A stretch of 64,000 nucleotides of DNA from Ferruginibacter sp. (GCA_013141115.1 JABFRP010000001.1:434001-498000), one strand, 5' to 3'; numbered from the stretch's first letter, positions 17,130 to 27,202 are shown. Translations and numbers: made by a program. The notes: generated from the letters alone by a model not told the origin.

Positions 17130-18628
17130 AAATAAATACCTGCTATCAAAAATGCGGCGCAAAGCAGTATAAGTAGCACCAGCAAAGGAGCAATAAATTT
17201 CCACCATGCTTTAAGGCTAACATTTGCCAACGCTAAAGATGGAAGAATTAATCCGGTTGGTGTGATAAAACCCATTATACCCATGCCAAATAAATAACTG
17301 TTTACAATTTCACGCCCCGGCACATGTACTATAATGGCCAAGGCACCAATTATGGGCATCGTTAAAACAGCCATGCCAGATGATGAAGAAATGAACAAAG
17401 TGAACAGCATATACAACCCCAGCAGTATTACAATAAATAAGGCCGGTGGCATACCACTGGTAAGCTTTGCCGAATAGAATAAAATAGAATCGCTGATATT
17501 ACCATCATTTAAAACAATGGTAACACCTCTTGCCACACCCACAATAAAAGCCACACTTAAAAGATCGGCAGCACCGCTTACAAATTGAGTAATAAAGTCT
17601 TTTTCATTAATGCGGAGTATTATAGCCAGCAAAATAGAAGAACCTAAAAATAGCGCCGACATTTGCAGCAGCCACCATTCTAAAAATATAACTCCCCCTA
17701 TCATCATTAAAAATGTAGTTAAAAAGAGTAATAACAATAGTTTGGTTTTTGTATCCAGCTTTGCTGCAGTATCACTGTTTTTTTCAATAGAAGGATAAAG
17801 GCTTTTTATCGGCCCGTCAACCTTAAAAACAATTGATGCCGAAGGATCTTTTTTAACTTTATTGGCATAGCGCACAATATACCAGGTGGTAAGGGCTGTA
17901 GAAATGACAAACATCAATATCCTTTCATAAATACCATCCACCCAGTTTACCCCGGCGGCATTGGAGGCAATTATTGCCGAAAAAGGATTGCTGAAAGAAG
18001 ATAAGGTACCTAATTGTGTGCCCGCAAATATTACAGCAACCGGCACAAGCAGATCATAGCCTGCTGCTAAAAACAGGGGTACCATTACCGGATAAAATAC
18101 CAATGCTTCTTCGGCCATGCCGTAGGAAGAGCCTGCAAAAGAAAATAAAAAAGTAAGAATGATGATCAGCCAGGCTTCTCTTCCTTTCATAGAATAAGAA
18201 AGTGATTTTAAACCCCTGATCATAGCTCCCGACTGGTTAAAAATATTCATGAAGCCACCGATGACCAAAATAAAAAGAATGATATCTATCGAATCTGTAA
18301 TGCCTCTTAATGGAGCTTTTAAGATTTCAAAAAATCCTTGCCCGTTATTTTCTAATGATTGATAAGTACCGGGGACGGAAACAGGTTTGCGTATGGCGCC
18401 GGTTTTAAATTTTTCAAGTGTAATTTTTATTTCAAGACTATCTAAAGTTTTTTGTGTAAAGGGTACAGTGATAGCTGTGTCGGCAGAAGCCACAGTGAAA
18501 GATATCTCACCGTTTGCAGATAATGTGCTGTACTTACCAGCAGGAACCAACCATGTTGCAATTGCCCCGATAATTACCACAGCCATTAAAATTGTAATAG
18601 GGGAGGGTACTTTTTTTATTGCAGCCAT
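17126..18628 (-). CDS. YfcC-family (COG1288) membrane carrier
   Basis: This 500-residue protein has about 12 predicted membrane helices. It also has an N-terminal segment seen in the YfcC/DcuC-like carriers (SPITILMAVVIIGAIATWLVPAGKY) and the conserved SSYGMAEEALVFYPVMVPLF and GTLSSFSNPFSAIIASNAAG segments. Members are annotated as basic amino acid or C4-dicarboxylate transporters, and the substrate cannot be told here. A soluble insertion of about 60 residues follows helix 1. Its stop codon overlaps that of the convergent coiled-coil gene by 4 bases. Confidence 0.85.
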   Translation of the reverse strand: MAAIKKVPSPITILMAVVIIGAIATWLVPAGKYSTLSANGEISFTVASADTAITVPFTQKTLDSLEIKITLEKFKTGAIRKPVSVPGTYQSLENNGQGFFEILKAPLRGITDSIDIILFILVIGGFMNIFNQSGAMIRGLKSLSYSMKGREAWLIIILTFLFSFAGSSYGMAEEALVFYPVMVPLFLAAGYDLLVPVAVIFAGTQLGTLSSFSNPFSAIIASNAAGVNWVDGIYERILMFVISTALTTWYIVRYANKVKKDPSASIVFKVDGPIKSLYPSIEKNSDTAAKLDTKTKLLLLLFLTTFLMMIGGVIFLEWWLLQMSALFLGSSILLAIILRINEKDFITQFVSGAADLLSVAFIVGVARGVTIVLNDGNISDSILFYSAKLTSGMPPALFIVILLGLYMLFTLFISSSSGMAVLTMPIIGALAIIVHVPGREIVNSYLFGMGIMGFITPTGLILPSLALANVSLKAWWKFIAPLLVLLILLCAAFLIAGIYF

Positions 18629-18692
18629 GTAATATTTTTAAATGATGATAGTTTAAAAGTAGTGAAAAAAACATTCTCTGTATTTTAGCGAA

Positions 18693-19163
18693 ATGAAAGC
18701 AGCCACCATAAATGAATTAAAGCAGGAATTGCAAAACACGCCACCGGCAAAAATTACAGAACTGTGCCTGCGCCTGGCAAGATTTAAAAAAGAGAATAAG
18801 GAATTGCTGACCTATTTGCTTTTTGAAGCGCATGATACAACGGCTTATATTGAAAATGTAAAAGCCGAAATGGACGCCCAGTTTGAAGAGATGAATAAAA
18901 GCAATGCGTATTTTATGAAGAAGACCTTGCGAAAAATTCTTCGCACTGCAAATAAATACAGCCGGTACAGCGGGCTGGCACAGGTGGAAATTGAGTTGCT
19001 GATCTATTTTTGTACCAGGATGAAGGAATTGAATGCCTACATAAAAAGCAGTACCGTACTTACAAATATTTATAATAACCAGCTCAAAAAAATAACCAAA
19101 ACTGTTAGCAGTTTGCATGAAGACCTGCAATACGATTACCTGCGGGAAATAAACAAATTATAG
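18693..19163 (+). CDS. Conserved helical protein of unknown function
   Basis: This 156-residue protein is almost entirely alpha-helical and charged. It opens with an N-terminal ELKQELQNTPPAKITELCLRL segment and has later LLIYFCTRMKELNAYIKSS and DLQYDYLREINKL. I believe similar hypothetical proteins occur in other Bacteroidota, but I know no function. It precedes the MFS/Mur-ligase/mannosidase gene run by 46 bases and may be its first gene. Confidence 0.6.
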   Translation: MKAATINELKQELQNTPPAKITELCLRLARFKKENKELLTYLLFEAHDTTAYIENVKAEMDAQFEEMNKSNAYFMKKTLRKILRTANKYSRYSGLAQVEIELLIYFCTRMKELNAYIKSSTVLTNIYNNQLKKITKTVSSLHEDLQYDYLREINKL

Positions 19164-19209
19164 TATTGGATTTAAATTTTAAATTGCAAAATAATATAGA
19201 AAAGTAAGT

Positions 19210-20437
19210 ATGGCCAACAAACGCAACGCTGCAATAGGATTTATTTTTATCACGCTTTTAATTGATGTAATAGGTTTTGGAATTATTATACCGGTAATGC
19301 CACAGCTTATTGCCGATATGAAACAGGTAGACATCAGTACCGCTGCTAAATACGGCAGTTATCTTACCGTTGCTTATGCAGTAACGCAATTTGTATTTGC
19401 ACCTGTATTGGGCAGCCTTAGCGATAAATATGGCCGCAGGCCGGTATTATTATTTTCTTTATTTGGTTTTGGTATCGATTACCTTTTTCTGGCACTTGCC
19501 CCGGCTTATAGCTGGCTTTTTGCAGGAAGAATTATTGCAGGTATTACAGGGGGCAAGCTTTAGCACTGCCGCTGCTTATATTGCCGATATCAGCGAGCCG
19601 GAGAACAGGGCAAAAAATTTTGGGATGATCGGGGCTGCGTTCGGTATTGGTTTTATTATCGGTCCATTGTTAGGAGGATTGTTGAGTAGTTTTGGACAAC
19701 GCATTCCTTTTTACGCTGCAGCCGCATTGGCGTTGTTAAACTGGGTATATGGTTTTTTTGTGTTGCCCGAATCATTAAAAAAAGAAAACCGGCGGGAGTT
19801 TAGCTGGAAAAGAGCCAACCCGGTAGGCACTTTATTACACCTTAGAAAATTTTCTTCCGTTGCCGGGCTTTTATTAAGTGTTTTATTATTGCATATAGCC
19901 GCACACGCTGTTATGAGCAACTGGAATTATTTTACCATTGAGCGTTTTAAATGGAACGAAACCATGGTAGGTATATCGCTTGCTGTAGTGGGTGTGTTGG
20001 TAGCAATAGTTCAAGCAGGCCTTACTCGTGTTATTAATCCAAGAATAGGCAGCGAAAAAAGTTTGTATTCCGGCTTAGCATTATACGCCATTGGTATGCT
20101 GCTATTTGGTATTGCCAATCAAAGCTGGATGATGTTTGTGTTTTTAATTCCTTACTGTTTGGGTGGTATTGCACAGCCCGCAGTGCAGGCAGTAATGGCA
20201 GGTAAAGTACCTGCTAATGCGCAGGGAGAATTGCAGGGCGCCATTACCAGCCTGATGAGTTTAGCTGCAATTATCGGCCCGCTGGTAATGAATAATTTGT
20301 TCTTCTTTTTTACGCATAGCGAAGCACCCGTTTATTTACCGGGCGCTCCATTTTTTCTTGGCGCTGTATTAATGGCAGCAAGTGCCATCATTGCATTTAA
20401 AACATTACATCAAACAAAAACAGTTACTGCTATATGA
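19210..20437 (+). pseudogene. MFS transporter (TetA-like) with a +1 frameshift
   Basis: The first frame (19210-19563) encodes the N-terminal MFS helices, including the signature [19 protein letters not shown], and stops right after RIIAGITGG. The second frame continues without loss of sequence ([20 protein letters not shown]). The shift lies in a run of five Gs (19549-19553). With four Gs the sequence reads [21 protein letters not shown], the expected family motif, and gives a protein of about 408 residues with 12 helices. The gene is either truly broken or carries a sequencing error. It overlaps the next gene by 4 bases (ATGA), which suggests an intact operon in the ancestor. Confidence 0.85.
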
Positions 20438-21813
20438 TTAGCGATATAAAAGATTTTAAAAACGTTTTCTTCATTGGTGTAGCCGGTGTTGGTATGAGTG
20501 CCATTGCACAATATTTAGCCGGTATCAATAAAAAAGTAAGTGGCAGCGACAGGTATTTTGCTGCAGGTGAATACAATGAAACCAAAGAAAAATTAGAGGC
20601 CGAAGGCATTCAATGTTTTGTACAAAATGGAGAAGGCATTACGGAGCATACTGATTTGGTTGTGGTGTCAACCGCCATTGAAGATACTGTTGCCGAAGTA
20701 GTAAAAGCAAAGCAATTAAATATACCTATTTTAAAAAGAAGTGAAGTACTTTCTTTAATTGCAAAAAGTAAAAAAACAATTGCAGTAGGTGGTACCAGTG
20801 GTAAAAGCACTACCAGTGCTATGTTGTTTGATATTTTGCAGTATGCAAAAATGCAACCCAGCATTATCAGCGGCGCAGGCTTAACCAGTATTATTAAAGA
20901 AGGAAAAATTGGGAACGCCAAAGTGGGAACAGGCGAGTGGCTGGTGATAGAAGCAGATGAAAGCGATGGCAGTATTGTACAATACTATCCTGAAGTGGGC
21001 TTATTATTGAATGTAGATAAAGATCACCAGGAGATCGATGAACTGATGCAGATCTTCGGCACATTCAAAAAGAATACAAAAGAAATTTTTATTGTTAACC
21101 AGTCTAATCCATTGGCAAAACAATTATCACAAAACATAAAACATGATTTTTCTTCGGATGAAAATTCAGGTGCAGGATTTATTGCCACCAATTTTAAACA
21201 AGAAGGATTTGAAGTGTCATTCACTATTCACCATTCACCATTCACCATTCACGCCATAGGCCGGCATAATATGGAAAATGCATTGGCCGCAACTGCAGTT
21301 GCTAACCAGTTAGGTGTTGACCTTGATATTTGTGCAGCGGCTTTAAAAAATTATGAAGGCATTTACCGCCGCAATCAAATCCTCGGCAATAAAAATGGTG
21401 TTTGGGTAATTGATGATTATGCACACAACCCCGTAAAATGTGCAGCGGCTATTGCATCCTGCCAGCCGCTGGCTGATAAAGTGGTGGCATGGTTTCAACC
21501 ACATGGCTACGGTCCAACCCGTTTTTTACGCACTGATTTTGTAAAAGAATTAGCGCATGTATTACGTCCGCAGGATGAAATATGGATGAGTGAAATTTTT
21601 TACGCCGGTGGCACAGCAGTAAAAGATATCAGTGCCAACGATCTGATCAATGATATTAAAGCGTTGGGTAAAAATGCATTTTTTATTGAGGATAGAAAAG
21701 ACTTTGTGGAAACAGTAAGGCCGCACGTAGCAGGTAACAGTGTATTGTTATTAATGGGTGCAAGAGATCCTTCACTGGAAACATTTTCTAAATCAGTATT
21801 CGAAAAATTATAA
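20434..21813 (+). CDS. Mur ligase family protein, MurC/Mpl-like
   Basis: Mur ligases join an amino acid or peptide to UDP-MurNAc using ATP. Domain 1 has the UDP-binding FIGVAGVGMSAIAQYLAG. The ATP loop is AVGGTSGKSTTSAM, with Ser where MurC usually has His (GTHGKTT). The Mg/carbamate region EADESDGSIVQYYP and LLNVDKDHQEIDEL fit MurC. The C-terminal domain has DDYAHNPVK and WFQPHGYGPTRF. The 459 residues match MurC/Mpl length. I cannot tell synthesis (MurC) from recycling (Mpl). A heptanucleotide repeat interrupts the central domain. It is translationally coupled to the broken MFS gene. Confidence 0.85.
   Translation: MISDIKDFKNVFFIGVAGVGMSAIAQYLAGINKKVSGSDRYFAAGEYNETKEKLEAEGIQCFVQNGEGITEHTDLVVVSTAIEDTVAEVVKAKQLNIPILKRSEVLSLIAKSKKTIAVGGTSGKSTTSAMLFDILQYAKMQPSIISGAGLTSIIKEGKIGNAKVGTGEWLVIEADESDGSIVQYYPEVGLLLNVDKDHQEIDELMQIFGTFKKNTKEIFIVNQSNPLAKQLSQNIKHDFSSDENSGAGFIATNFKQEGFEVSFTIHHSPFTIHAIGRHNMENALAATAVANQLGVDLDICAAALKNYEGIYRRNQILGNKNGVWVIDDYAHNPVKCAAAIASCQPLADKVVAWFQPHGYGPTRFLRTDFVKELAHVLRPQDEIWMSEIFYAGGTAVKDISANDLINDIKALGKNAFFIEDRKDFVETVRPHVAGNSVLLLMGARDPSLETFSKSVFEKL
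21218..21252 (+). repeat. Heptanucleotide tandem repeat inside the Mur ligase gene
   Basis: Five tandem 7-base units CATTCAC fill 35 bases, with one variant (TATTCAC) at the second position. They encode HSPFTIH-type residues. Because seven is not a multiple of three, gain or loss of one unit would shift the frame. Confidence 0.85.
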
Positions 21814-21819
21814 ATCAAG

Positions 21820-24123
21820 ATGATCAACATATCCATGAATAAAATAACCCTTAAATCATTAGCCGCTTTTTTTTTACTTTTTACTTTTTCTGTATCAACT
21901 GCACAAACTGCAAAAGTGGATTTAGTAAATACGCTGATGGGTACCGATTCCAAACCATCACTTTCAAATGGTAATACTTATCCCGCCATTGGTACACCAT
22001 GGGGAATGAATTACTGGACGCCGCAAACCGGCAAAAATGGCGATGGCTGGCAATACACTTACACGGCTGATCGTATTGTGGGATTCAAACAAACACACCA
22101 GCCATCACCCTGGATGAATGATTATGGCGTGTTTTCCATTATGCCAGCAACTGGTAAAATAAAATGGAAAGAAGACGACAGGGCCAGCTGGTTCTCTCAT
22201 AAAGCGGAAGAGGCTCATCCTTATTCTTATAAAGTTTACCTGGCCGATGCAGATGTAACAACCGAATTAACGGCTACAGAACGGGCGGCATATTTCCAGG
22301 TTACTTTCCCTCAGTCAGATAGCTCCTCATTTATTGTTGATGCATACAATAAAGGTTCTTACATTAAAATTATTCCTGAACAAAATAAGATCATTGGTTA
22401 CAGCACACGTTACAGCAGGGGAAAACTGCCGGATTTTAAAAATTACTTTGTCATCTATTTTGATAAAGCATTTGAACTAAAAAAAACATTGAGCTTTGAA
22501 AATAAGCTGATCGACTCTTTAGAAATAAATAATGCCCATGCGTTGGCGGTAGTTAGTTTTAAAACCAGTAAAGGCGAAAAATTGCATTGTAAAGTAGCCT
22601 CTTCTTTTATCAGTTTTGAACAGGCAGAACAAAATTTAAAAGAACTGGGTAGTAAGGATAGTTTTGAAAAAGTAAAAACTAAAGTAAAAGCGCAATGGGA
22701 AAAAGTGTTGAATGCTGTGGATGCACAAGGCGGTACAGAAGAACAAAGCAAGACTTTCTATTCTTGTTTATACAGGGCAGTAATGTTTCCTAATAAATTG
22801 TACGAAATAAATGCACAACAGCAGATCGTTCATTACAGTCCTTACAATGGAAAGATATTACCTGGCTACATGTATGGCGGTACCGGTTTTTGGGATACTT
22901 TTCGTGCATTGTATCCATTGTTGAACTTACTATATCCTTCGGTAAACAAAGAAATGCAGGAAGGCTTGATCAACGATTATAAGGAAGGCGGCTGGTTGCC
23001 CGAATGGAGTAGCCCGGGTTATGCAGATATTATGATCGGCAACAACTCTGCATCTGTGGTTAGTGAAGCTTACTTAAAAGGTGCAAGAGGTTACGATATT
23101 GAAACTTTGTACCAGGCTTTGTTACACGGCGCCAATAACGAAGGGCCAATAGAAGCCGTGGGAAGAAAAGGCGTTGCCTATTATAACAAACTGGGTTACG
23201 TACCATATAATGTTGGCATCAACGAAAATGCTGCACGTACACTAGAGTATACTTATGATGATTTTAGTATTTATCAATTGGCAAAAGCATTAAACAAACC
23301 ACAGTCAGAAATAGACATTTTTGCGAAGCGTTGTTTGAATTATAAAAATTTATTTGATGCAGAATCAAAATTAATGAGAGGTAAAAATGAAGATGGCAAA
23401 TTTCAATCTCCATTCAGTCCTGCTAAATGGGGCGATGCATTTACCGAAGGTAACAGTTGGCATTATAGCTGGAGTGTATTTCATGATGTGCAGGGATTGA
23501 TCGATCTGATGGGAGGGAAGCAAATGTTTTGTACCATGCTTGATTCTGTTTTTAGTATGGCTCCTGTTTTTGATGACAGTTATTATGGTGGCACCATTCA
23601 CGAAATTAGAGAAATGCAAACTGCAGGCATGGGGCAATATGCACATGGCAACCAGCCTATACAGCACATGATTTATTTATACAATTATGCAGGCCAGCCC
23701 TGGAAAACACAATACTGGAGCCGTGAAGTAATGAGCCGTTTGTATAAGCCCATACCAGATGGTTATTGCGGTGATGAAGATAATGGACAAACTAGTGCAT
23801 GGTACGTTTTTTCTGCTATGGGATTTTATCCGGTTTGTCCAGCCAGTACACAATATGTAATGGGCGCACCTCTGTTTAAAAAGATGATCCTGAATTTAGA
23901 GAACGGGAAAAAATTTGTAATTGAAGCACCGCAAAACAATGCACAAAATAAATATGTTCAATCTGTAACAAAAAACAATACAGCATACAGTAAAAACTGG
24001 ATCGATCATTTTGATATTTTAAAAGGCGGAACTTTAAAAATATCCATGTCTAACAATCCCGGTAAATTGTGGGGAGTTTCTGCAACAGCAGTGCCTTATT
24101 CTTTTTCGCTGGATAAAAAATAG
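21820..24123 (+). CDS. GH92 family alpha-mannosidase, exported
   Basis: GH92 enzymes remove alpha-mannose from glycans in a calcium-dependent, inverting reaction. A signal peptide (SLAAFFLLFTFSVSTAQ) directs export. The beta-sandwich begins VDLVNTLMGTDSKPSLSNGN and YPAIGTPWGMNYWTPQTG. The (alpha/alpha)6 domain holds YMYGGTGFWDTFRALYPLL, EGGWLPEWSSPGYADIMIGN and GYCGDEDNGQTSAWYVFSAM, the family's acid/base and calcium regions. The length of 767 residues is normal. A second ATG at 21835 is equally possible. It follows the Mur ligase by 6 bases and precedes hutI by 4, so the genes look co-transcribed although their pathways differ. Confidence 0.95.
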   Translation: MINISMNKITLKSLAAFFLLFTFSVSTAQTAKVDLVNTLMGTDSKPSLSNGNTYPAIGTPWGMNYWTPQTGKNGDGWQYTYTADRIVGFKQTHQPSPWMNDYGVFSIMPATGKIKWKEDDRASWFSHKAEEAHPYSYKVYLADADVTTELTATERAAYFQVTFPQSDSSSFIVDAYNKGSYIKIIPEQNKIIGYSTRYSRGKLPDFKNYFVIYFDKAFELKKTLSFENKLIDSLEINNAHALAVVSFKTSKGEKLHCKVASSFISFEQAEQNLKELGSKDSFEKVKTKVKAQWEKVLNAVDAQGGTEEQSKTFYSCLYRAVMFPNKLYEINAQQQIVHYSPYNGKILPGYMYGGTGFWDTFRALYPLLNLLYPSVNKEMQEGLINDYKEGGWLPEWSSPGYADIMIGNNSASVVSEAYLKGARGYDIETLYQALLHGANNEGPIEAVGRKGVAYYNKLGYVPYNVGINENAARTLEYTYDDFSIYQLAKALNKPQSEIDIFAKRCLNYKNLFDAESKLMRGKNEDGKFQSPFSPAKWGDAFTEGNSWHYSWSVFHDVQGLIDLMGGKQMFCTMLDSVFSMAPVFDDSYYGGTIHEIREMQTAGMGQYAHGNQPIQHMIYLYNYAGQPWKTQYWSREVMSRLYKPIPDGYCGDEDNGQTSAWYVFSAMGFYPVCPASTQYVMGAPLFKKMILNLENGKKFVIEAPQNNAQNKYVQSVTKNNTAYSKNWIDHFDILKGGTLKISMSNNPGKLWGVSATAVPYSFSLDKK

Positions 24124-24127
24124 TATT

Positions 24128-25381
24128 ATGTCTGCAACATTAATTACCAACATACAGCAACTTATTGGTACAAGAGAAGAAAACGTTCTTCTTCGTGGGG
24201 CTGCATTGGCTCATTTACCATCAATAGAAAATGCTTTTGTGTTAATTGAAGATGGTATTATTGCGGAGTATGGTGCTATGTACGAACTGGAGTTAAAAGT
24301 ACCGCAGTTGCCTAAAGATATCATAGATGCAGATGGACAGTTTGTTTTGCCTTGCTGGTGCGACAGCCATACCCATATTGTATTTGCAAAAAGCCGGGAG
24401 GAGGAATTTATTGATAAACTAAAAGGGATGAGCTATGCGGATATTGCTGCAAAAGGCGGTGGCATTTTAAACTCGGCCAGTAAATTAAATGAAGCCAGTG
24501 AGGAAGCATTGTTTTTACATGCCTGGAAAAGACTGGAAGAAGTAAGTAAACTGGGCACCGGTGCTATTGAAATTAAAAGCGGCTACGGCCTTACGGTACA
24601 AGCTGAGTTGAAAATGCTGCGGGTGATAAAGAAGTTAAAAGAACGATCTGATCTTTCCATTAAAGCAACATTTTTGGGAGCCCATACTTATCCATTGCAA
24701 TATAAAGATGATCACCAGGGATATATTGACAGCATTATCAATGAAATGTTGCCGGTAATTGCTGCAGAAAAATTAGCCGATTATATTGATGTATTTTGCG
24801 AAACCGGTTTCTTTTCTCCCGAAGAAATGGAAACCATTTGTAAAGCAGGAATGAGTTACGGATTAAAACCAAAGCTGCATGTAAACCAGCTCAATTCCAT
24901 TGGCGGAATGGAAGCCGCCATCAAACTCAATGCTGTTTCTGTAGATCATTTAGAAACGATGACGGAAACTGATATTACTTTATTAAGGCAAGCTGGCGCA
25001 CAGGGGATGATTGGAACATTGTTACCCACTGCGGCATTTTTTCTTCGTATGAATTACCAGCCCGCCAGGATACTGATTGATAATAACTGCGCCATTGCTT
25101 TAGCCAGCGATTACAATCCTGGTTCTTCTCCCAGCGGCAATATGAATTTTGTGGTAGCTCTAAGTTGCATTCAAATGAAAATGCTGCCCGAAGAAGCTAT
25201 TAACGCTGCTACTATCAACGGAGCTTACGCCATGGAATTACAGAATGAAGTGGGCAGTATAACCATTGGCAAAAAAGCAAATCTTATTTTTACAATCCCC
25301 ATTCCGTCTTTAGCTTATTTGCCTTATTGCTTTGGTAATAATTTAATTGATAAAGTAATGATCAACGGAATGTTTATCTGA
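24128..25381 (+). CDS. hutI: Imidazolonepropionase
   Basis: HutI hydrolyses 4-imidazolone-5-propanoate to N-formimino-glutamate, the third step of histidine degradation. This amidohydrolase has the metal motif DSHTHIVFA and the substrate segment GMSYADIAAKGGGILNSASK. Further landmarks are IEIKSGYGLTVQAELKMLRV, FLGAHTYPLQYK and ALASDYNPGSSPS. The length of 417 residues is typical. ftcD, the next step of one histidine route, lies 2 kb downstream. hutH and hutU are not in this window. Confidence 0.95.
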   Translation: MSATLITNIQQLIGTREENVLLRGAALAHLPSIENAFVLIEDGIIAEYGAMYELELKVPQLPKDIIDADGQFVLPCWCDSHTHIVFAKSREEEFIDKLKGMSYADIAAKGGGILNSASKLNEASEEALFLHAWKRLEEVSKLGTGAIEIKSGYGLTVQAELKMLRVIKKLKERSDLSIKATFLGAHTYPLQYKDDHQGYIDSIINEMLPVIAAEKLADYIDVFCETGFFSPEEMETICKAGMSYGLKPKLHVNQLNSIGGMEAAIKLNAVSVDHLETMTETDITLLRQAGAQGMIGTLLPTAAFFLRMNYQPARILIDNNCAIALASDYNPGSSPSGNMNFVVALSCIQMKMLPEEAINAATINGAYAMELQNEVGSITIGKKANLIFTIPIPSLAYLPYCFGNNLIDKVMINGMFI

Positions 25382-25387
25382 CAAAGT

Positions 25388-25801
25388 ATGAAAAAATTAA
25401 TGTTGCTTCTTTCAGCATTTTTGATTTGTAATGTAGTTTTTGCACAAACTGATAGCAGTGCATGTGTAAATTATCATAAGGGATTTTTTTCTTACACAGA
25501 CAGTTTGGGCAATACCGTGATAGTGCAACGTAAAAATAAATACCAGTACGAAAAGAATTTAGCTACCAAAGTTAAAACTCAGGATAAAATAAAATGGTTG
25601 AATAGTTGTTCCTACCAAATTACGCTTGTATCAACCAACAGTAAAGCAGAAAGAAAGTTCAAATACAGTACCACCACAGTTATCATTTCCAAACCCGATG
25701 GCAATAATGGGTATGCTTATTCCTGCGCTTGTGCCGGCACAGAAAAAGTAAAAGGATACATGAAGCAACTTAGTAAGAAAGAGTTTTTTGATCTTTATTA
25801 A
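25388..25801 (+). CDS. Small secreted protein of unknown function
   Basis: The 137-residue protein starts 6 bases after hutI and has a Sec signal peptide ending VFAQ. The mature part contains three visible cysteines (SACVNYHKG, NSCSYQ, CAC) and is strand-rich. The segment FSYTDSLGNTVIVQRKNKYQYE recalls small Bacteroidota periplasmic proteins of unassigned role. It is probably the last gene of the hutI transcript. Confidence 0.65.
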   Translation: MKKLMLLLSAFLICNVVFAQTDSSACVNYHKGFFSYTDSLGNTVIVQRKNKYQYEKNLATKVKTQDKIKWLNSCSYQITLVSTNSKAERKFKYSTTTVIISKPDGNNGYAYSCACAGTEKVKGYMKQLSKKEFFDLY

Positions 25802-25879
25802 TAAGCTGTAACACTTACCCATCAGGCCGGTGTAATTATTACTAATTCCTGAAGCGCTGATTTTTTTGATTGTTTTCTC

Positions 25880-27175
25880 TTAGTCGGTTATAAAGATTTT
25901 AAAGCGGTCAAAACAATGTTTCATTAAATCATCTCTGTCATCAGGATGTGCAATATCAATAAGTAATTTTGCTCTTTGTCTTAAATTTTTACCAAATAAA
26001 TACGCCACACCGTATTCAGTAACTACATAATGTACATGGCCCCTGGTGGTAACCACGCCAGCGCCTTCTTTTAGGTAAGGTACAATACGGGCAATACCTT
26101 TATTGGTGCGGCTGGTTAAAGCAATAATAGGTTTGCCGCTTTTGCTTAATGCGGCGCCACGCATAAAATCCATTTGGCCCCCAATGCCACTGTATTGCAA
26201 AGTGCCAATACTATCAGAACATACCTGGCCGGTAAGGTCTACTTCAATAGCGCTGTTGATGGCAACTACTTTTGGATTGCGGCGTATTACATGCGGATCA
26301 TTTACATAATCAATATCTAAAAAAGCAAAAGAAGGATTGTCATTTACATAGTTGTACAATTTACGGCTGCCCAATGCAAATGAGGTCACACTTTTATTAG
26401 GATGGATCGCTTTCTTTTTATTATTGATCACATCTTTTTCCACCAGCTCAATAATACCATCGCTCAGCATTTCGGTATGCACACCCATATCTTTATGATG
26501 GATCAAATACCGCAGTACTGCATCAGGAATGGTGCCAATACCCATTTGTAATGTACTGCCATCATCAATTAAGCTGGTAATGTTTTTACCAATAGTCATT
26601 TCTTTTTCTCCTGCTTTATCTCCATAAGTTTCTTCATACAATTCGGCTTTATGAAGAACCATTTTTGTAAAGCGGTCGGTATGTATCATGCCATCGCCAT
26701 GTGTACGGGGCATTAAGGGATTTACCAGTGCAATAATTTGTTGGGCACTATCCACAGCGGCACGGGCAATATCTACCGAAAGGCCAAGTGAACAATAGCC
26801 ATGCATATCCGGCGGGCTCACCTGCACAATAGCCACATCCAATGCTAAAATATTATTTTTAAAAAGATCAGGAATATCACTTAAAAAAATGGGAATAAAA
26901 TCGGCACGGCCTTCTGCAACTGCATCTCTTATTGGTGCGGATACAAACAGCGAATTAAAATGAAAGGCATCCTGGTACAGGGGGTCAGCAATTTTAATAT
27001 TGCCTTTTAAAGTTATCGAAACCAGTTCCACGTCTTTTAAACGATGCCCTTCTTTGGCTAATTCCTCCAACAGGTATGATGGCGTACAAACACCCCCATG
27101 CACAAACACCCTCATGCCGCTTTGTATAATAGATAATGCATCGGCAGCCGGCACATAATTATAAGGGTGAATCAT
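25880..27175 (-). CDS. Acetyl-CoA hydrolase/transferase family protein
   Basis: These enzymes move CoA between acids or hydrolyse acyl-CoA. The 431 residues match the two-domain family I CoA-transferase-like fold. Landmarks are MRVFVHGGVCTPSYLLEELA, VSPPDMHGYCSLGLSVD, LQMGIGTIPDAVL and NSAIEVDLTGQVCSDSIG. The catalytic Glu is that of NSAIEVDLTGQ. Candidates are succinyl-CoA:acetate or 4-hydroxybutyrate CoA-transferase; sequence reading alone does not decide. It lies between hutI and ftcD but on the opposite strand. An inverted repeat overlaps its start codon. Confidence 0.9.
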   Translation of the reverse strand: MIHPYNYVPAADALSIIQSGMRVFVHGGVCTPSYLLEELAKEGHRLKDVELVSITLKGNIKIADPLYQDAFHFNSLFVSAPIRDAVAEGRADFIPIFLSDIPDLFKNNILALDVAIVQVSPPDMHGYCSLGLSVDIARAAVDSAQQIIALVNPLMPRTHGDGMIHTDRFTKMVLHKAELYEETYGDKAGEKEMTIGKNITSLIDDGSTLQMGIGTIPDAVLRYLIHHKDMGVHTEMLSDGIIELVEKDVINNKKKAIHPNKSVTSFALGSRKLYNYVNDNPSFAFLDIDYVNDPHVIRRNPKVVAINSAIEVDLTGQVCSDSIGTLQYSGIGGQMDFMRGAALSKSGKPIIALTSRTNKGIARIVPYLKEGAGVVTTRGHVHYVVTEYGVAYLFGKNLRQRAKLLIDIAHPDDRDDLMKHCFDRFKIFITD

Positions 27176-27202
27176 ATTTACTATATTTAGTGTAGTAAAT
27201 AT
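27174..27202 (-). promoter_or_regulatory. Operator-like inverted repeat at the CoA-transferase start
   Basis: Perfect 10-base arms ATATTTACTA (27174-27183) and TAGTAAATAT (27193-27202) with a 9-base spacer overlap the start codon (27175-27173). The symmetry suggests a dimeric repressor site. An AT-rich chance palindrome is possible. Confidence 0.5.

Noticed and set aside
21218..21252. CRISPR-like short repeats
   Set aside because: The units are 7 bases long and directly adjacent, without spacers, so this is a simple tandem repeat.
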